Shown here: in pieces, positions 53,797-62,515 of the stretch
How the letters are laid out: the number at the start of each line of letters is the position of its first letter
How positions within the stretch are numbered: position 1 is the stretch's first letter
Origin: DSSM01 sp964484125
GTDB taxonomy: Bacteria; Bacteroidota; Ignavibacteria; Tepidaquicellales; Tepidaquicellaceae
Length of the DNA stretch: 64,000 nucleotides
Direction of reading: 5' to 3'
Assembly: GCA_964484125.1 (NCBI GenBank)
Contig: CAZAEK010000009.1
Location: forward strand, 45,291 to 109,290
Program-made: the position numbers and the translations under genes
Notes under the pieces: model-generated
Databases searched by the model: none
What the model was told of the DNA's origin: nothing
The model's input: the letters and a program-made list of their open reading frames with translations, nothing else

Positions 53797-55062
53797 ATGC
53801 AAAGAAGTAAAATAGAATATAAGGAAACAACACTTGAGAACGGGCTGCAACTTGTAATGTCGTATAAAAACGAAGTCCCCGGAGTTGTAATTAATACTCT
53901 TGTAAAAGTTGGTTCGAAAGATGAGCCGGAAAATCAAAGAGGTATTGCACATCTTTTTGAGCATCTGATGTTTGAGGGCTCACCAAATGTGATGCATGGT
54001 GAATTTGATGATATATTGCACGGTATCGGAGGAGACAGCAATGCATATACTACTTACGATGTAACGTGTTATCAAACAACTGTTCCGTCAAATTTTATTG
54101 AAACCGCCCTCTGGCTTGATTCTGACAGGCTAACAGGATTTGCACTGAGTGAAGACGCAATAGAAGTACAGAAAAAGGTAGTGCTGGAAGAAAAACTTCA
54201 GCAATACGATAATACTCCTTATGGTACATCAGAAGAAGAAAGTATGAAAAGGTTATACAACTCCGGGGGGTATGATATCCCTGTAATCGGAAGAAGCGAA
54301 GATATTATCAGAATTAAAAAAAACGACATTGAAAAATTTTATGAGTTATATTATAACCCTTCAAATATAATCCTGACTATTGTTGGAGATATTGATTATG
54401 AATTAACAGAAGGTTTAGTGAAAAAATATTACGGTGTTATAAAATCCGGGAAAAAGCCGCATAAAAAAAAATTTGAAGATAAAGAAATTAAAAGTGAAAT
54501 ATGTGAAACAATCTATGATAATATAAAACTACCAGGCAGATTCATATACTATAAAATACCCGGGGTTTCTGAAAGGGAATTTTATGTAGCAATGTTATTA
54601 AGCGGGATTTTGTCATCAGGGGAAAGTTCGGTTTTGTACAATGAACTTGTTTACAGAAAAAAAATATTATATGATGTAATAACATACACACTCGGCACAA
54701 AAGATATAGGACTTTTCGTTATTGACAGCTTTGTTAAAAGTGGCATAGATATCAACAAAGCAGCTGAAGAAGTTGATTATGCTCTTAATGAATTTTGCAA
54801 TGGTTCTGTTACTGAGAATCAAATTACCAAAGTTAAAAACAGAATCGAAACATCTTATTATACGAAACATCTGTATATGCATAATATTGCGGACGATTTA
54901 GGGCTGATGAAATTCTACTTTGATAATCCTGACAGAATTAATTTCGATATTGAAGAATATCTATCAATTACTAAAGATGAAATAATGAATTTTACAGATA
55001 AGTATATTAAAAACAGAAACAGGTTAATTTTAAATTATCTGCCAAAGGGAAAAGACAAATGA
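53797..55062 (+). CDS. M16 family zinc peptidase, catalytic subunit
   Basis: This 421-residue protein is the active half of an M16 peptidase pair. The inverted zinc motif HLFEH is at 52-56 in GIAHLFEHLMFEGSP. The third ligand glutamate is expected in the VVLEEKLQQYDN helix near residue 130, and YNPSNIILTIVGDIDY marks the domain end. The C-terminal domain holds LPGRFIYYKIPGV. No signal peptide is seen, so it may act in the cytoplasm, unlike many exported relatives. The next gene overlaps it by four bases and encodes a partner lacking the zinc site. Confidence 0.92.
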   Translation: MQRSKIEYKETTLENGLQLVMSYKNEVPGVVINTLVKVGSKDEPENQRGIAHLFEHLMFEGSPNVMHGEFDDILHGIGGDSNAYTTYDVTCYQTTVPSNFIETALWLDSDRLTGFALSEDAIEVQKKVVLEEKLQQYDNTPYGTSEEESMKRLYNSGGYDIPVIGRSEDIIRIKKNDIEKFYELYYNPSNIILTIVGDIDYELTEGLVKKYYGVIKSGKKPHKKKFEDKEIKSEICETIYDNIKLPGRFIYYKIPGVSEREFYVAMLLSGILSSGESSVLYNELVYRKKILYDVITYTLGTKDIGLFVIDSFVKSGIDINKAAEEVDYALNEFCNGSVTENQITKVKNRIETSYYTKHLYMHNIADDLGLMKFYFDNPDRINFDIEEYLSITKDEIMNFTDKYIKNRNRLILNYLPKGKDK

Positions 55063-56411
55063 AGAGAGAATTAAAAATTGACAGAACAAAAATACCAACT
55101 CCGGAGAAATCAATAAGTATTCACTTCCCTGAATATTTCGAAACAACGCTTGATAACGGGATCAGATTAATAGTAATTGAAAATAACAAACTTCCTTTAG
55201 TAACTGCAAGGTTTGTATTTTTCACCGGCTCTTTATATGATCACGGCAGGGCGGGGCTTGCATCACTCACTGCGGATTTAATAACTAAAGGAACTTCCAC
55301 TATGACAGCTCCCGAAATTTATGAAAGTATAGAATTTTTTGGTGCTTCAATATCCGGCGGTTGCGATTCAGATGCAAGTTATCTGAATTTCCTTACCCTA
55401 AAAAAATATTTCCCGGCGGTTATGAATATAGCATGCAGTCTTATTAATGATTCTGTTTTTCCTGAACACGAAGTAGAAGATGCAAAGCTTTTGAAAATTA
55501 ACTCACTTCTAACATTAAGTGACCAGGGAGAATATCTTGTAAATAAACTTTTCAGGGAAAAAATTTATTTTGGAACTCCTTATGAGAATAAGCCGGAAGG
55601 TACAAAAAATGCCATTGAAAAAATCACCAGAGAGGATATAAACGGATTTTATAAAAAATATTATAAACCAAATAATCTTGCGATTGCAATGATTGGTGAT
55701 ATAAGTCCGGACGAAGCGCTTGATATTGTAAACGAAAATTTTCATTCTGCAGAAAAGGGTGAAATTGAATATATTAATTCAATAAATCCCCCTCCTCTTA
55801 AAAAAAACGGAGTATTTATAATAAACAGAAAAGGTGCAGTACAATCAGACATTTGCCTCGGACATATATCGGTCAGGAAAAATAATCCCGATAATATAAA
55901 ATTAACAGTTTTAAATACGTTGCTCGGAGGTTATTTTATATCGAGGATTAACAGAAATTTGCGGGAAGAAAAGGGATACTCTTACGGAGCTAGGTCTTCT
56001 TTTAATTTACGCAGAATATCAGGTGATTTCAGCGTTGATACAAATGTAAGTAATGCATTAACAGGTAAGGCAATAAAAGAAATAATAAAAGAAATTGATC
56101 TGATAAGAAATCATAAAGTATCAGAAGAAGAACTTGAAAACGTAAAAAATTATATCTGCGGAAGTTTTCCTTTGCAACTCGAAACCCCAAACGTTGTTGC
56201 TGCAAAAATATTAAATCTTTTAATTTATGAAATGGATAAAAATTTTTATGATTCCTATATTGCTAAAGTAATGGAAGTAACAGCAGAAGATATATTATAT
56301 TCTGCTCAGAAATATTTAAACACTGAAAACTTAACTATCGCCATTGCAGGGAATCCTGAAGATATTAAACCCTACCTTAAAGAGTTTGGCGAAATTGAAA
56401 TAATAAATTAA
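55059..56411 (+). CDS. M16 family peptidase, non-catalytic partner
   Basis: This 450-residue M16 homologue has no HxxEH; the matching position reads GLASLTADLITKGTST, so it is not a zinc peptidase by itself. The fold is clear from FETTLDNGIRLIVIENNKLPLV, YYKPNNLAIAMIGDISP and the late SRINRNLREEKGYSYGARSSF, which contains the substrate-binding R/Y pair typical of the partner subunit. M16B enzymes often work as such active/inactive pairs. Translation is coupled by an ATGA overlap, so the two should form one enzyme. No signal peptide is visible. Confidence 0.92.
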   Translation: MKRELKIDRTKIPTPEKSISIHFPEYFETTLDNGIRLIVIENNKLPLVTARFVFFTGSLYDHGRAGLASLTADLITKGTSTMTAPEIYESIEFFGASISGGCDSDASYLNFLTLKKYFPAVMNIACSLINDSVFPEHEVEDAKLLKINSLLTLSDQGEYLVNKLFREKIYFGTPYENKPEGTKNAIEKITREDINGFYKKYYKPNNLAIAMIGDISPDEALDIVNENFHSAEKGEIEYINSINPPPLKKNGVFIINRKGAVQSDICLGHISVRKNNPDNIKLTVLNTLLGGYFISRINRNLREEKGYSYGARSSFNLRRISGDFSVDTNVSNALTGKAIKEIIKEIDLIRNHKVSEEELENVKNYICGSFPLQLETPNVVAAKILNLLIYEMDKNFYDSYIAKVMEVTAEDILYSAQKYLNTENLTIAIAGNPEDIKPYLKEFGEIEIIN

Positions 56412-56421
56412 TATAATAAAA

Positions 56422-57411
56422 TTGGAAAATATAACCAACTTAACAGACGAACAACTTGTAGAATCTTTAAATAAAAAATATACAGAGTTAAGAAAAGAAA
56501 TAAAAAAAGTAATTGTAGGGCAGGATAATGTTATTGAGCAAATAGTAATCTCAATACTTGCAAGGGGGCATTGTCTTTTGGTAGGGGTCCCCGGACTTGC
56601 AAAAACATTAATGGTCAAAACGTTATCTGAATTATTTCAGTTGAATTTCAGCAGGATACAATTTACACCCGACCTTATGCCATCTGATATAACCGGAACA
56701 GAAATATTTGAAGAATCCGGCTCAGGAGGTAAAAAATTCAAGTTTGTAAAAGGTCCGATATTTGCAAATATGATACTTGCTGACGAGATAAACAGAACAC
56801 CTCCGAAAACACAATCCGCATTACTCGAGGCAATGCAGGAACATAAAGTTACTGCAGCAGGAGTATCATATACATTACAGGAACCATTTTTTGTATTGGC
56901 GACACAAAATCCGATAGAGCAGGAAGGAACATATCCATTGCCGGAGGCACAGCTCGACAGGTTTATGTTTAATATTTGGCTTGATTATCCGGATTTTTTT
57001 GACGAAATTGCAATGATAAAAATGACAACAGGTGTATATACACCAATTGTCAATAAAATTTTCACTGGTGAAGAACTCCTGAGGTATCAGGAGTTAGTCC
57101 GTAAAGTTCCTGTATCAGATGAAGTTATAGAATTCACAGTGAATAAAGTTTCTTTGACAAGACCATCGAATCCCTTAGCCCCCAAGTATATAAAGGATTA
57201 CATCAACTGGGGAGCAGGACCAAGGGCTTCGCAATATTTGATTCTTGCGGCTAAAGCCAGAGCGGTATTAGACGGAAGATTCACCCCCGGCAAGGACGAT
57301 GTAATTATAGCCTCTGAGCCCGTCTTAAGACATAGACTCATCCCAAATTTTAATGCGGAGGCTGACAACATCAAAGTTCTTGAGATTATAGAAAGACTTT
57401 TCAGGGATTGA
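56422..57411 (+). CDS. MoxR-type AAA+ ATPase
   Basis: This 329-residue ATPase has Walker A GVPGLAKTL (about residue 52), Walker B MILADEINRTPPKTQSALLEAMQE, sensor 1 FFVLATQNPIEQEGTYPLPEAQLDRFMF, and the C-terminal lid (about 235-329). MoxR proteins act as chaperones, often with von Willebrand factor A-domain proteins, but none is next to it. The start codon is TTG. It follows the M16 pair by ten bases and lies before the ribosomal operon, so it probably belongs to the M16 transcript. Confidence 0.93.
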   Translation: MENITNLTDEQLVESLNKKYTELRKEIKKVIVGQDNVIEQIVISILARGHCLLVGVPGLAKTLMVKTLSELFQLNFSRIQFTPDLMPSDITGTEIFEESGSGGKKFKFVKGPIFANMILADEINRTPPKTQSALLEAMQEHKVTAAGVSYTLQEPFFVLATQNPIEQEGTYPLPEAQLDRFMFNIWLDYPDFFDEIAMIKMTTGVYTPIVNKIFTGEELLRYQELVRKVPVSDEVIEFTVNKVSLTRPSNPLAPKYIKDYINWGAGPRASQYLILAAKARAVLDGRFTPGKDDVIIASEPVLRHRLIPNFNAEADNIKVLEIIERLFRD

Positions 57412-57483
57412 GAAAATAAACTCCTGAGGTCAAGAAATAATCATCCGAGTGTTAAAAAATTAAAAAGGCGTATTTTTCTTGTA

Positions 57484-57512
57484 TTGACTTTAAATATTGA
57501 TTTTTTTATTTT
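57484..57512 (+). promoter_or_regulatory. Possible promoter of the ribosomal protein operon
   Basis: TTGACT (57484-57489) and TATTTT (57507-57512) are 17 bases apart and lie 72 bases before rplB. The 172-base gap before rplB is AT-rich and holds no gene. The match is by eye and sigma preference is unknown. Confidence 0.4.
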
Positions 57513-57583
57513 TAAGTTTCTACAATTTTGATTTGTGTTATTTATACAGTATTAGCTGAATTTTAAGTAATTTTTGCAAATAA

Positions 57584-58405
57584 ATGGCTTTAAGAAAATT
57601 AAAACCGGTTACACCTTCGACAAGATTTTATTCAATATCATCTTTTGAAGAGATAACCGCAACAAAACCCGAAAAATCACTTCTCGCCCCGATAAAAAAA
57701 TCCGGCGGAAGAAATAATCTTGGTCGCGTTACTTCAAGGCACAGAGGCGGCGGGCATAAGAGAAAATATAGAATCATAGATTTCAAAAGAAGTCGAACTG
57801 ACGAAGCTGAAGTATTATCAGTTGAGTATGATCCGAACAGAACTGCACGTATTGCTCTGGTAAAATATCCCGACGGAGAGAAGGCTTATATTATAGCTCC
57901 GGATGGAATAAAACCAGGAGAGTCAATTCAATCATCACCTGATGCTGAAGTAAAAACAGGTAATACCATGCCTCTGATAAACATACCTGTTGGTACTTTT
58001 ATTCACAATGTTGAATTGAAACCGGGCAAAGGTGCTCAGATTGCAAGAAGTGCAGGTGCATCTGCTCAGTTAATTGCCAAGGATGAAAAATATTGTCAGG
58101 TTAAGTTGCCCTCAGGCGAGGTAAGAAAAATTTTATCAAATTGTAAGGCAACTATAGGTATAGTCGGAAATGTTGACCACGAAAATATAAGTATTGGTAA
58201 GGCAGGCAGATCAAGATGGCTTGGTATCAGGCCTCATGTACGTGGTGTTGCAATGAACCCAATAGACCATCCGATGGGCGGCGGTGAAGGAAAAACTTCA
58301 GGTGGTGGCCATCCGGTTAGTCCATGGGGATTACCTGCAAAAGGTTATAAAACAAGAAAGAAGAAAAATCCAACGAATAAATACATAGTTAAAAAGAGGA
58401 AATAG
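57584..58405 (+). CDS. rplB: 50S ribosomal protein L2
   Basis: This 273-residue L2 binds 23S RNA at the peptidyl-transferase centre. Family marks are RNNLGRVTSRHRGGGHKRKYR, VEYDPNRTARIALV, and MNPIDHPMGGGEGKTSGGGHPV with the catalytic-region His. It is the first gene of the ribosomal run, though L3, L4 and L23 normally lie before it. A candidate promoter sits 72 bases upstream. Confidence 0.97.
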   Translation: MALRKLKPVTPSTRFYSISSFEEITATKPEKSLLAPIKKSGGRNNLGRVTSRHRGGGHKRKYRIIDFKRSRTDEAEVLSVEYDPNRTARIALVKYPDGEKAYIIAPDGIKPGESIQSSPDAEVKTGNTMPLINIPVGTFIHNVELKPGKGAQIARSAGASAQLIAKDEKYCQVKLPSGEVRKILSNCKATIGIVGNVDHENISIGKAGRSRWLGIRPHVRGVAMNPIDHPMGGGEGKTSGGGHPVSPWGLPAKGYKTRKKKNPTNKYIVKKRK

Positions 58406-58410
58406 AATAA

Positions 58411-58704
58411 ATGTCCAGGTCATTAAAAAAAGGTCCACATATAGATTATAAACTACTTGAAAAGGTAGAAAATTTGAATGCAAAGAACCAGAAAAAGGTT
58501 ATTAAAACCTGGTCAAGGTCTTGCACAATTATACCTGAATTCATTGGGCATACATTTGGTGTTCATAACGGTAATAAGTTTATCCCTGTGTATGTTACTG
58601 AAAATATGGTAGGGCATAAACTTGGAGAATTTTCTCACACCCGTACTTTCAGAGCACATTCAGGTCAAAGAAAAGAAGAGAAAGCAGGAGGTGCTAAGAA
58701 ATAA
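58411..58704 (+). CDS. rpsS: 30S ribosomal protein S19
   Basis: This 97-residue S19 starts MSRSLKKGPHIDYKLLEKV and has the conserved TWSRSCTIIPEFIGHTFGVHNG and KLGEFSHTRTFRAH. It binds 16S RNA in the 30S head beside S13. Five bases separate it from rplB, and its stop overlaps the rplV ATG by one base (TAATG), giving coupling. Confidence 0.97.
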   Translation: MSRSLKKGPHIDYKLLEKVENLNAKNQKKVIKTWSRSCTIIPEFIGHTFGVHNGNKFIPVYVTENMVGHKLGEFSHTRTFRAHSGQRKEEKAGGAKK

Positions 58705-59093
58705 TGGAAGCAAAAGCAATAAAAAGATGGGAAAGCTCATCTCCGAGAAAAATGAGATTGGTGGTTGATTTAATAAGGAATAAAAGTGTAGAGCAGGGAA
58801 TAGCAATACTCAGGTATTCCAAAAAACACTCTGCGAAAGTTGTTGAAAAAACCCTGAAGTCTGCATATTCAAATCTTATGAATGCTCTTGATTCAGGAAG
58901 AATAGGACAGGACGAAGTAATTGTTAAAGAAGCGTATGTAAACGGAGGTCCTTCAATGAAGAGAATGCTTCCGGCACCGCAGGGAAGAGCTTATAGAATA
59001 AGAAAAAGGTCATCACATTTGACAATAATAGTCGAGTATAATGAACCGGTTAAGAAACAAGAACCCGAAATTAACAAAAACGAAGGAGACTGA
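58704..59093 (+). CDS. rplV: 50S ribosomal protein L22
   Basis: This 129-residue L22 lines the exit tunnel. It has SSPRKMRLVVDLIRNKSV and the beta-hairpin PSMKRMLPAPQGRAYRIRKRSSHLTI. The tail of about 15 residues (EPVKKQEPEINKNEGD) is Lys/Glu-rich and hosts the ribosome site of rpsC. Overlaps rpsS by one base. Confidence 0.97.
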   Translation: MEAKAIKRWESSSPRKMRLVVDLIRNKSVEQGIAILRYSKKHSAKVVEKTLKSAYSNLMNALDSGRIGQDEVIVKEAYVNGGPSMKRMLPAPQGRAYRIRKRSSHLTIIVEYNEPVKKQEPEINKNEGD

Positions 59094-59723
59094 TTGGGAC
59101 AGAAGACACATCCATTAGGTTTTCGCCTTGGTGTAATAAACACCTGGGACTCAAACTGGTACGATGAGAGAAGTTTTTCATCGAAGCTGAAAGAAGACGC
59201 ATCGATAAGACATTATCTTAAGACGCGTCTTGAAAAAGCAGGAATTGCAAAAATTGTAATTGAAAGAACGCTTAAAAAAATCACTTTAACAATCCAGACT
59301 TCAAGACCGGGATTTGTTATCGGAAAGAGCGGAAAAGAAATTACATTGCTTGAGGAGGAGCTAAAGAAGATAACGAATAAAGAAGTTAAGATTAATGTCT
59401 TTGAAATTAAAAAACCTGAGCTTAATGCAAACCTTGTAGCCGAGAGTATTGCTAGCCAGCTATCAAACAGAGTATCATTCAGAAGAGCAATGAAAGCTGC
59501 GATTACTTCGACAATGAGGGCAGGTGCAGAAGGAATAAAGGTTATGTGTGGAGGAAGATTAGGCGGAGCTGAAATAGCAAGGTCTGAGCAATATAAAGAA
59601 GGAAGAATTCCGTTACAGACTCTCAGAGCAGATATTGACTATGCATCGGTAACAGCACATACAATATACGGAGCGATTGGTGTTAAGGTGTGGATATGCA
59701 GAGGCGAAAAATTAAAAAACTAA
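59094..59723 (+). CDS. rpsC: 30S ribosomal protein S3
   Basis: This 209-residue S3 has the KH domain with RPGFVIGKSGKEI, and the C-domain GVKVMCGGRLGGAEIARSEQYKEGRIPLQ-type segment. It starts at TTG 59094, placed directly after the rplV TGA (59091-59093) with a GAAGGAG site inside rplV. The N-terminal GQKTHPLGFRLG confirms the start. It binds mRNA at the entry site. Length is normal. Confidence 0.97.
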   Translation: MGQKTHPLGFRLGVINTWDSNWYDERSFSSKLKEDASIRHYLKTRLEKAGIAKIVIERTLKKITLTIQTSRPGFVIGKSGKEITLLEEELKKITNKEVKINVFEIKKPELNANLVAESIASQLSNRVSFRRAMKAAITSTMRAGAEGIKVMCGGRLGGAEIARSEQYKEGRIPLQTLRADIDYASVTAHTIYGAIGVKVWICRGEKLKN

Positions 59724-59759
59724 AAAATAATAAATTTAAAGAAGATTTTATAAACCATT

Positions 59760-59777
59760 TGCCGGTTGATTCCGGCA
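59760..59777 (+). other. Small hairpin between rpsC and rplP
   Basis: TGCCGG (59760-59765) pairs with CCGGCA (59772-59777) over six bases in the 81-base gap. There is no T-run. It may help mRNA processing or reflect an in-operon regulatory site, but its role is unknown. Confidence 0.35.
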
Positions 59778-59804
59778 TAACAATGTAAAAACGGAGATTC
59801 GATT

Positions 59805-60215
59805 ATGTTAATGCCCAAAAGGGTAAAATACAGAAAATCCCACAAAGGAAACAGAAGAGGGAATGCGATGAGAGGTAATCTTGTCAACTTTGGCTCTTAT
59901 GGATTAAAATCGCTTGATGCTGCATGGATTACTGACAGGCAGATAGAAGCGGCAAGAATTGCATTAACGCGTTATATGAAAAGAGACGGAAAAGTATGGA
60001 TAAGAATATTTCCTGATAAGCCGGTAACCAAAAAACCTGCAGAAACGAGAATGGGTAAGGGAAAAGGAGCCCCTGAGTATTGGGTTTCGGTTGTATTGCC
60101 CGGTAAGATATTGTTTGAAGTTGATGGTGTTTCAGAAACAGTAGCACAGGAAGCGTTCAGACTTGCTTCTCACAAGCTTCCGATAAAAACAAAATTTGTA
60201 AAAAGAGTATCATAA
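59805..60215 (+). CDS. rplP: 50S ribosomal protein L16
   Basis: This 136-residue L16 starts MLMPKRVKYRKSHKGN and has the conserved ITDRQIEAARIALTRYMKRDGK, RIFPDKPVTKKPAETRMGKGKG and APEYWVSVV. It sits near the A-site tRNA. The ATG at 59805 is preferred because the typical L16 start has the extra ML before the MPKR. An ACGGAGA ribosome site precedes it. Confidence 0.97.
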   Translation: MLMPKRVKYRKSHKGNRRGNAMRGNLVNFGSYGLKSLDAAWITDRQIEAARIALTRYMKRDGKVWIRIFPDKPVTKKPAETRMGKGKGAPEYWVSVVLPGKILFEVDGVSETVAQEAFRLASHKLPIKTKFVKRVS

Positions 60216-60227
60216 AAAGAAACAAAA

Positions 60228-60446
60228 ATGAAAATATATCAAATAAGAGAATTATCAACTCCGGATTTACTTAATACGCTGAAAGATCAATACGAGGCGC
60301 TTGAAAATTATACATTTCAGCATGCTTCCGGACAACTTGAAAATTACAAAGCGATGAGAAATACGAAAAGAGATATTGCGAGGATATTAACTGTAATAAA
60401 CGAAAGAGAAGCAAAAGAGAAAAATCAACAAAAAAAAGATAAATAA
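60228..60446 (+). CDS. rpmC: 50S ribosomal protein L29
   Basis: This 72-residue L29 is two antiparallel helices. It has the typical IRELSTPDLLNTLKDQYEALENYTFQHASGQL-type order, then YKAMRNTKRDIARILTVINERE. It binds 23S RNA at the exit tunnel. A lysine-rich tail follows. The gene is 12 bases after rplP and two bases before rpsQ. Confidence 0.95.
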   Translation: MKIYQIRELSTPDLLNTLKDQYEALENYTFQHASGQLENYKAMRNTKRDIARILTVINEREAKEKNQQKKDK

Positions 60447-60448
60447 AT

Positions 60449-60760
60449 ATGAGCGAGAATACAAACACGACACAGCAGGCAAACGAGACTCCAAAGGAAG
60501 TTAAAAAAAGAACAACAAGAAGAAAGGTAAGAATCGGAAAGGTAACGAGCGCAAAGATGGATAAGACAATAACTGTTGCAGTTGAGAAGAAAATCATGCA
60601 TCCTTTGTATAAGAAATTTTACAAGAATACAACGAAATTTCATGCACACGATGATAAAAACGAATGTGGAATCGGAGACACGGTTAGAATAATGGAGACT
60701 CGTCCGATGAGTAAGACAAAGAGATGGAGATTGGTAGAAATACTTGAGAAAGCAAAATAA
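60449..60760 (+). CDS. rpsQ: 30S ribosomal protein S17
   Basis: This 103-residue S17 has the OB-fold core from KVRIGKVTSAKMDKTITV to GDTVRIMETRPMSKTKRWRLV. The N-terminus carries an extra 25 residues, rich in Thr and Lys, compared with the E. coli protein (84 residues). It binds 16S RNA helix 11. Start is the ATG two bases after rpmC. Confidence 0.96.
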   Translation: MSENTNTTQQANETPKEVKKRTTRRKVRIGKVTSAKMDKTITVAVEKKIMHPLYKKFYKNTTKFHAHDDKNECGIGDTVRIMETRPMSKTKRWRLVEILEKAK

Positions 60761-60803
60761 TTTTTAAAAAAAGAAAGTTTTGAAATAATAATAAATTGAA
60801 AAA

Positions 60804-61172
60804 ATGATACAAGAGGAAACCAATCTAACGGTAGCGGATAATTCCGGAGCAAAATCGGTCAGATGTATCAGAGTTCTCGGCGGTTCAGACAGAAGATATG
60901 CCGGAATCGGGGATATAATAGTTGTATCTGTCAAGTCGGCTATACCGGGAGGTGCTGTGAAGAAAGGCGAAGTTTCAAGGGCAGTGATAGTAAGAACTGT
61001 AAAAGAGATGAAAAGAAAAGACGGAAGCTATATTAAGTTCGATGAGAATGCAGCAGTCCTGATAAACAATCAGAATGAGCCAAGAGGTACAAGAATATTC
61101 GGACCGGTAGCCAGAGAGTTAAGAGAGAAACAGTTTATGAAAATAATTTCGCTTGCACCGGAAGTAATATAA
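60804..61172 (+). CDS. rplN: 50S ribosomal protein L14
   Basis: This 122-residue L14 has TNLTVADNSGAKSVRCIRVLGG, GDIIVVSVKSAIPGG and the C-terminal GTRIFGPVARELREKQFMKI. It contacts 23S RNA and the 30S subunit at a bridge. Length is typical. A 43-base gap precedes it. Confidence 0.97.
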   Translation: MIQEETNLTVADNSGAKSVRCIRVLGGSDRRYAGIGDIIVVSVKSAIPGGAVKKGEVSRAVIVRTVKEMKRKDGSYIKFDENAAVLINNQNEPRGTRIFGPVARELREKQFMKIISLAPEVI

Positions 61173-61190
61173 AATCATATAAATAATAAA

Positions 61191-61529
61191 ATGATAAAGA
61201 CAAAGTTAAAAAAGAACGATTTAGTAAAAGTAGTAGCCGGGAATTCAAAAGGAGCTACAGGAAAAATATTATTTATTGACAGGGAAAAAGGCAGAGTGAT
61301 TGTCGAAGGCGTGAATATTGTGAGCAAACATCAGAGGCCGACTCAGAAGAATCCTAACGGAGGTATTTTAAAAAGAGAAGCTCCGATAGCAATCAGTAAT
61401 GTAATGTATATTGATCCAAAGTCAGGTAGTCAAACCAGGCTTGGCGCTGAGGTAATAAAAGATGAACAAACCGGTAAGGTTAAGAGAATGAGAAAAATAA
61501 ATAAATCAGGTGAAATTTTAATAAGTTAA
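61191..61529 (+). CDS. rplX: 50S ribosomal protein L24
   Basis: This 112-residue L24 has the KOW motif KKNDLVKVVAGNSKGATGKI and VEGVNIVSKHQRPTQKNPNGGI. It helps start 50S assembly. The gene is 18 bases after rplN. Confidence 0.96.
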   Translation: MIKTKLKKNDLVKVVAGNSKGATGKILFIDREKGRVIVEGVNIVSKHQRPTQKNPNGGILKREAPIAISNVMYIDPKSGSQTRLGAEVIKDEQTGKVKRMRKINKSGEILIS

Positions 61530-61532
61530 TAA

Positions 61533-62192
61533 ATGGCAAAGACTAAAGAGGAAAGAAAAAAAGCTAAATCACCAGCAGAAGAATCAACCAAGGCAAAAAA
61601 AGGTGATAAAAAGGAAGACTTCGTTGAAGTTAAAGTCCCTGTTAGATTATTAAGCATTTACAGGGAAAAAATTGCTCCTGAGATGAAAAAGAAATTTGGT
61701 TATAAGAATGATATGCAGATACCAAAATTAAAGAAAATTTGTATAAACGTTGGAGTTGGCGCTGCAATTTCCGATCCTAAGGTAATTGAAAACACTGTTA
61801 AAGAAATAGCGGCAATATCCGGTCAGAAACCTGTTGTAGTAAAGGCGAAGAAATCAGTATCAAATTTCAAACTCAGAGAGGGAATGCCAATTGGAGTAAA
61901 AGTAACATTAAGAAATGCAAGAATGTACGAATTTCTTGACAGGTTTGTAAATGTAGCAGTACCAAGAATAAGGGATTTCCGCGGATTGCCTGATAAAAGT
62001 TTTGATGGCAGAGGAAGTTATACGCTCGGAATAAAAGAGCAGATAATTTTCCCTGAAATTAATGTAGATAATATAAGCAGGATAAGCGGAATGGATTTAA
62101 CATTTGTAACAACTTCTAAAACTGATGAGGAAGCTTTTGAATTGCTTAAATTATTTGGATTTCCTTTTGTAAATAAAAATCAGAAAAACTAA
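61533..62192 (+). CDS. rplE: 50S ribosomal protein L5 with N-terminal extension
   Basis: This 219-residue L5 is about 35 residues longer than the usual protein. The extra N-terminus is Lys/Glu-rich (KTKEERKKAKSPAEESTKAK) before the standard start near LLSIYREKIAPEM. Core marks are KICINVGVGAAISDPK, GQKPVVVKAKKSVSNFKLREGMPIGVKVTLR and FRGLPDKSFDGRGSYTLGIKE. It binds 5S RNA. No better internal ATG was chosen, since the ATG at 61533 follows rplX by three bases. Confidence 0.95.
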   Translation: MAKTKEERKKAKSPAEESTKAKKGDKKEDFVEVKVPVRLLSIYREKIAPEMKKKFGYKNDMQIPKLKKICINVGVGAAISDPKVIENTVKEIAAISGQKPVVVKAKKSVSNFKLREGMPIGVKVTLRNARMYEFLDRFVNVAVPRIRDFRGLPDKSFDGRGSYTLGIKEQIIFPEINVDNISRISGMDLTFVTTSKTDEEAFELLKLFGFPFVNKNQKN

Positions 62193-62200
62193 AAAAATAA

Positions 62201-62470
62201 ATGGCAAGAAAATCACTAATTGCAAGAGAAGAAAGAAGAAAAAAAACAGTCGAGAAATACGCAGAGAAAAGAAAACAGTTGAAAAAAGCCGGAGACTGGA
62301 AAGCATTGAGTCTTTTACCGAGGGACTCAAGTCCGACAAGACTTCACAACAGATGTTCAATGACAGGAAGAAGCAGAGCATATTACAGAAAGTTTGGTGT
62401 TTCAAGACTGGTATTCAGAGAATTAGCCCTTCAGGGTAAAATTCCCGGAGTAATAAAATCAAGTTGGTAA
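62201..62470 (+). CDS. rpsN: 30S ribosomal protein S14 (zinc-free form)
   Basis: This 89-residue S14 starts MARKSLIAREERRKKTVEKY and has SPTRLHNRCSMTGRSRAYYRKFGVSR and KIPGVIKSSW. It lacks the CxxC...CxxC zinc site of the short S14 form and is the long zinc-independent type. It binds the 16S head. The gene sits eight bases after rplE. Confidence 0.96.
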   Translation: MARKSLIAREERRKKTVEKYAEKRKQLKKAGDWKALSLLPRDSSPTRLHNRCSMTGRSRAYYRKFGVSRLVFRELALQGKIPGVIKSSW

Positions 62471-62515
62471 TTAAAAGAATTAATTAAGAAATTTTAAACG
62501 GAGATATTAAAAAAA

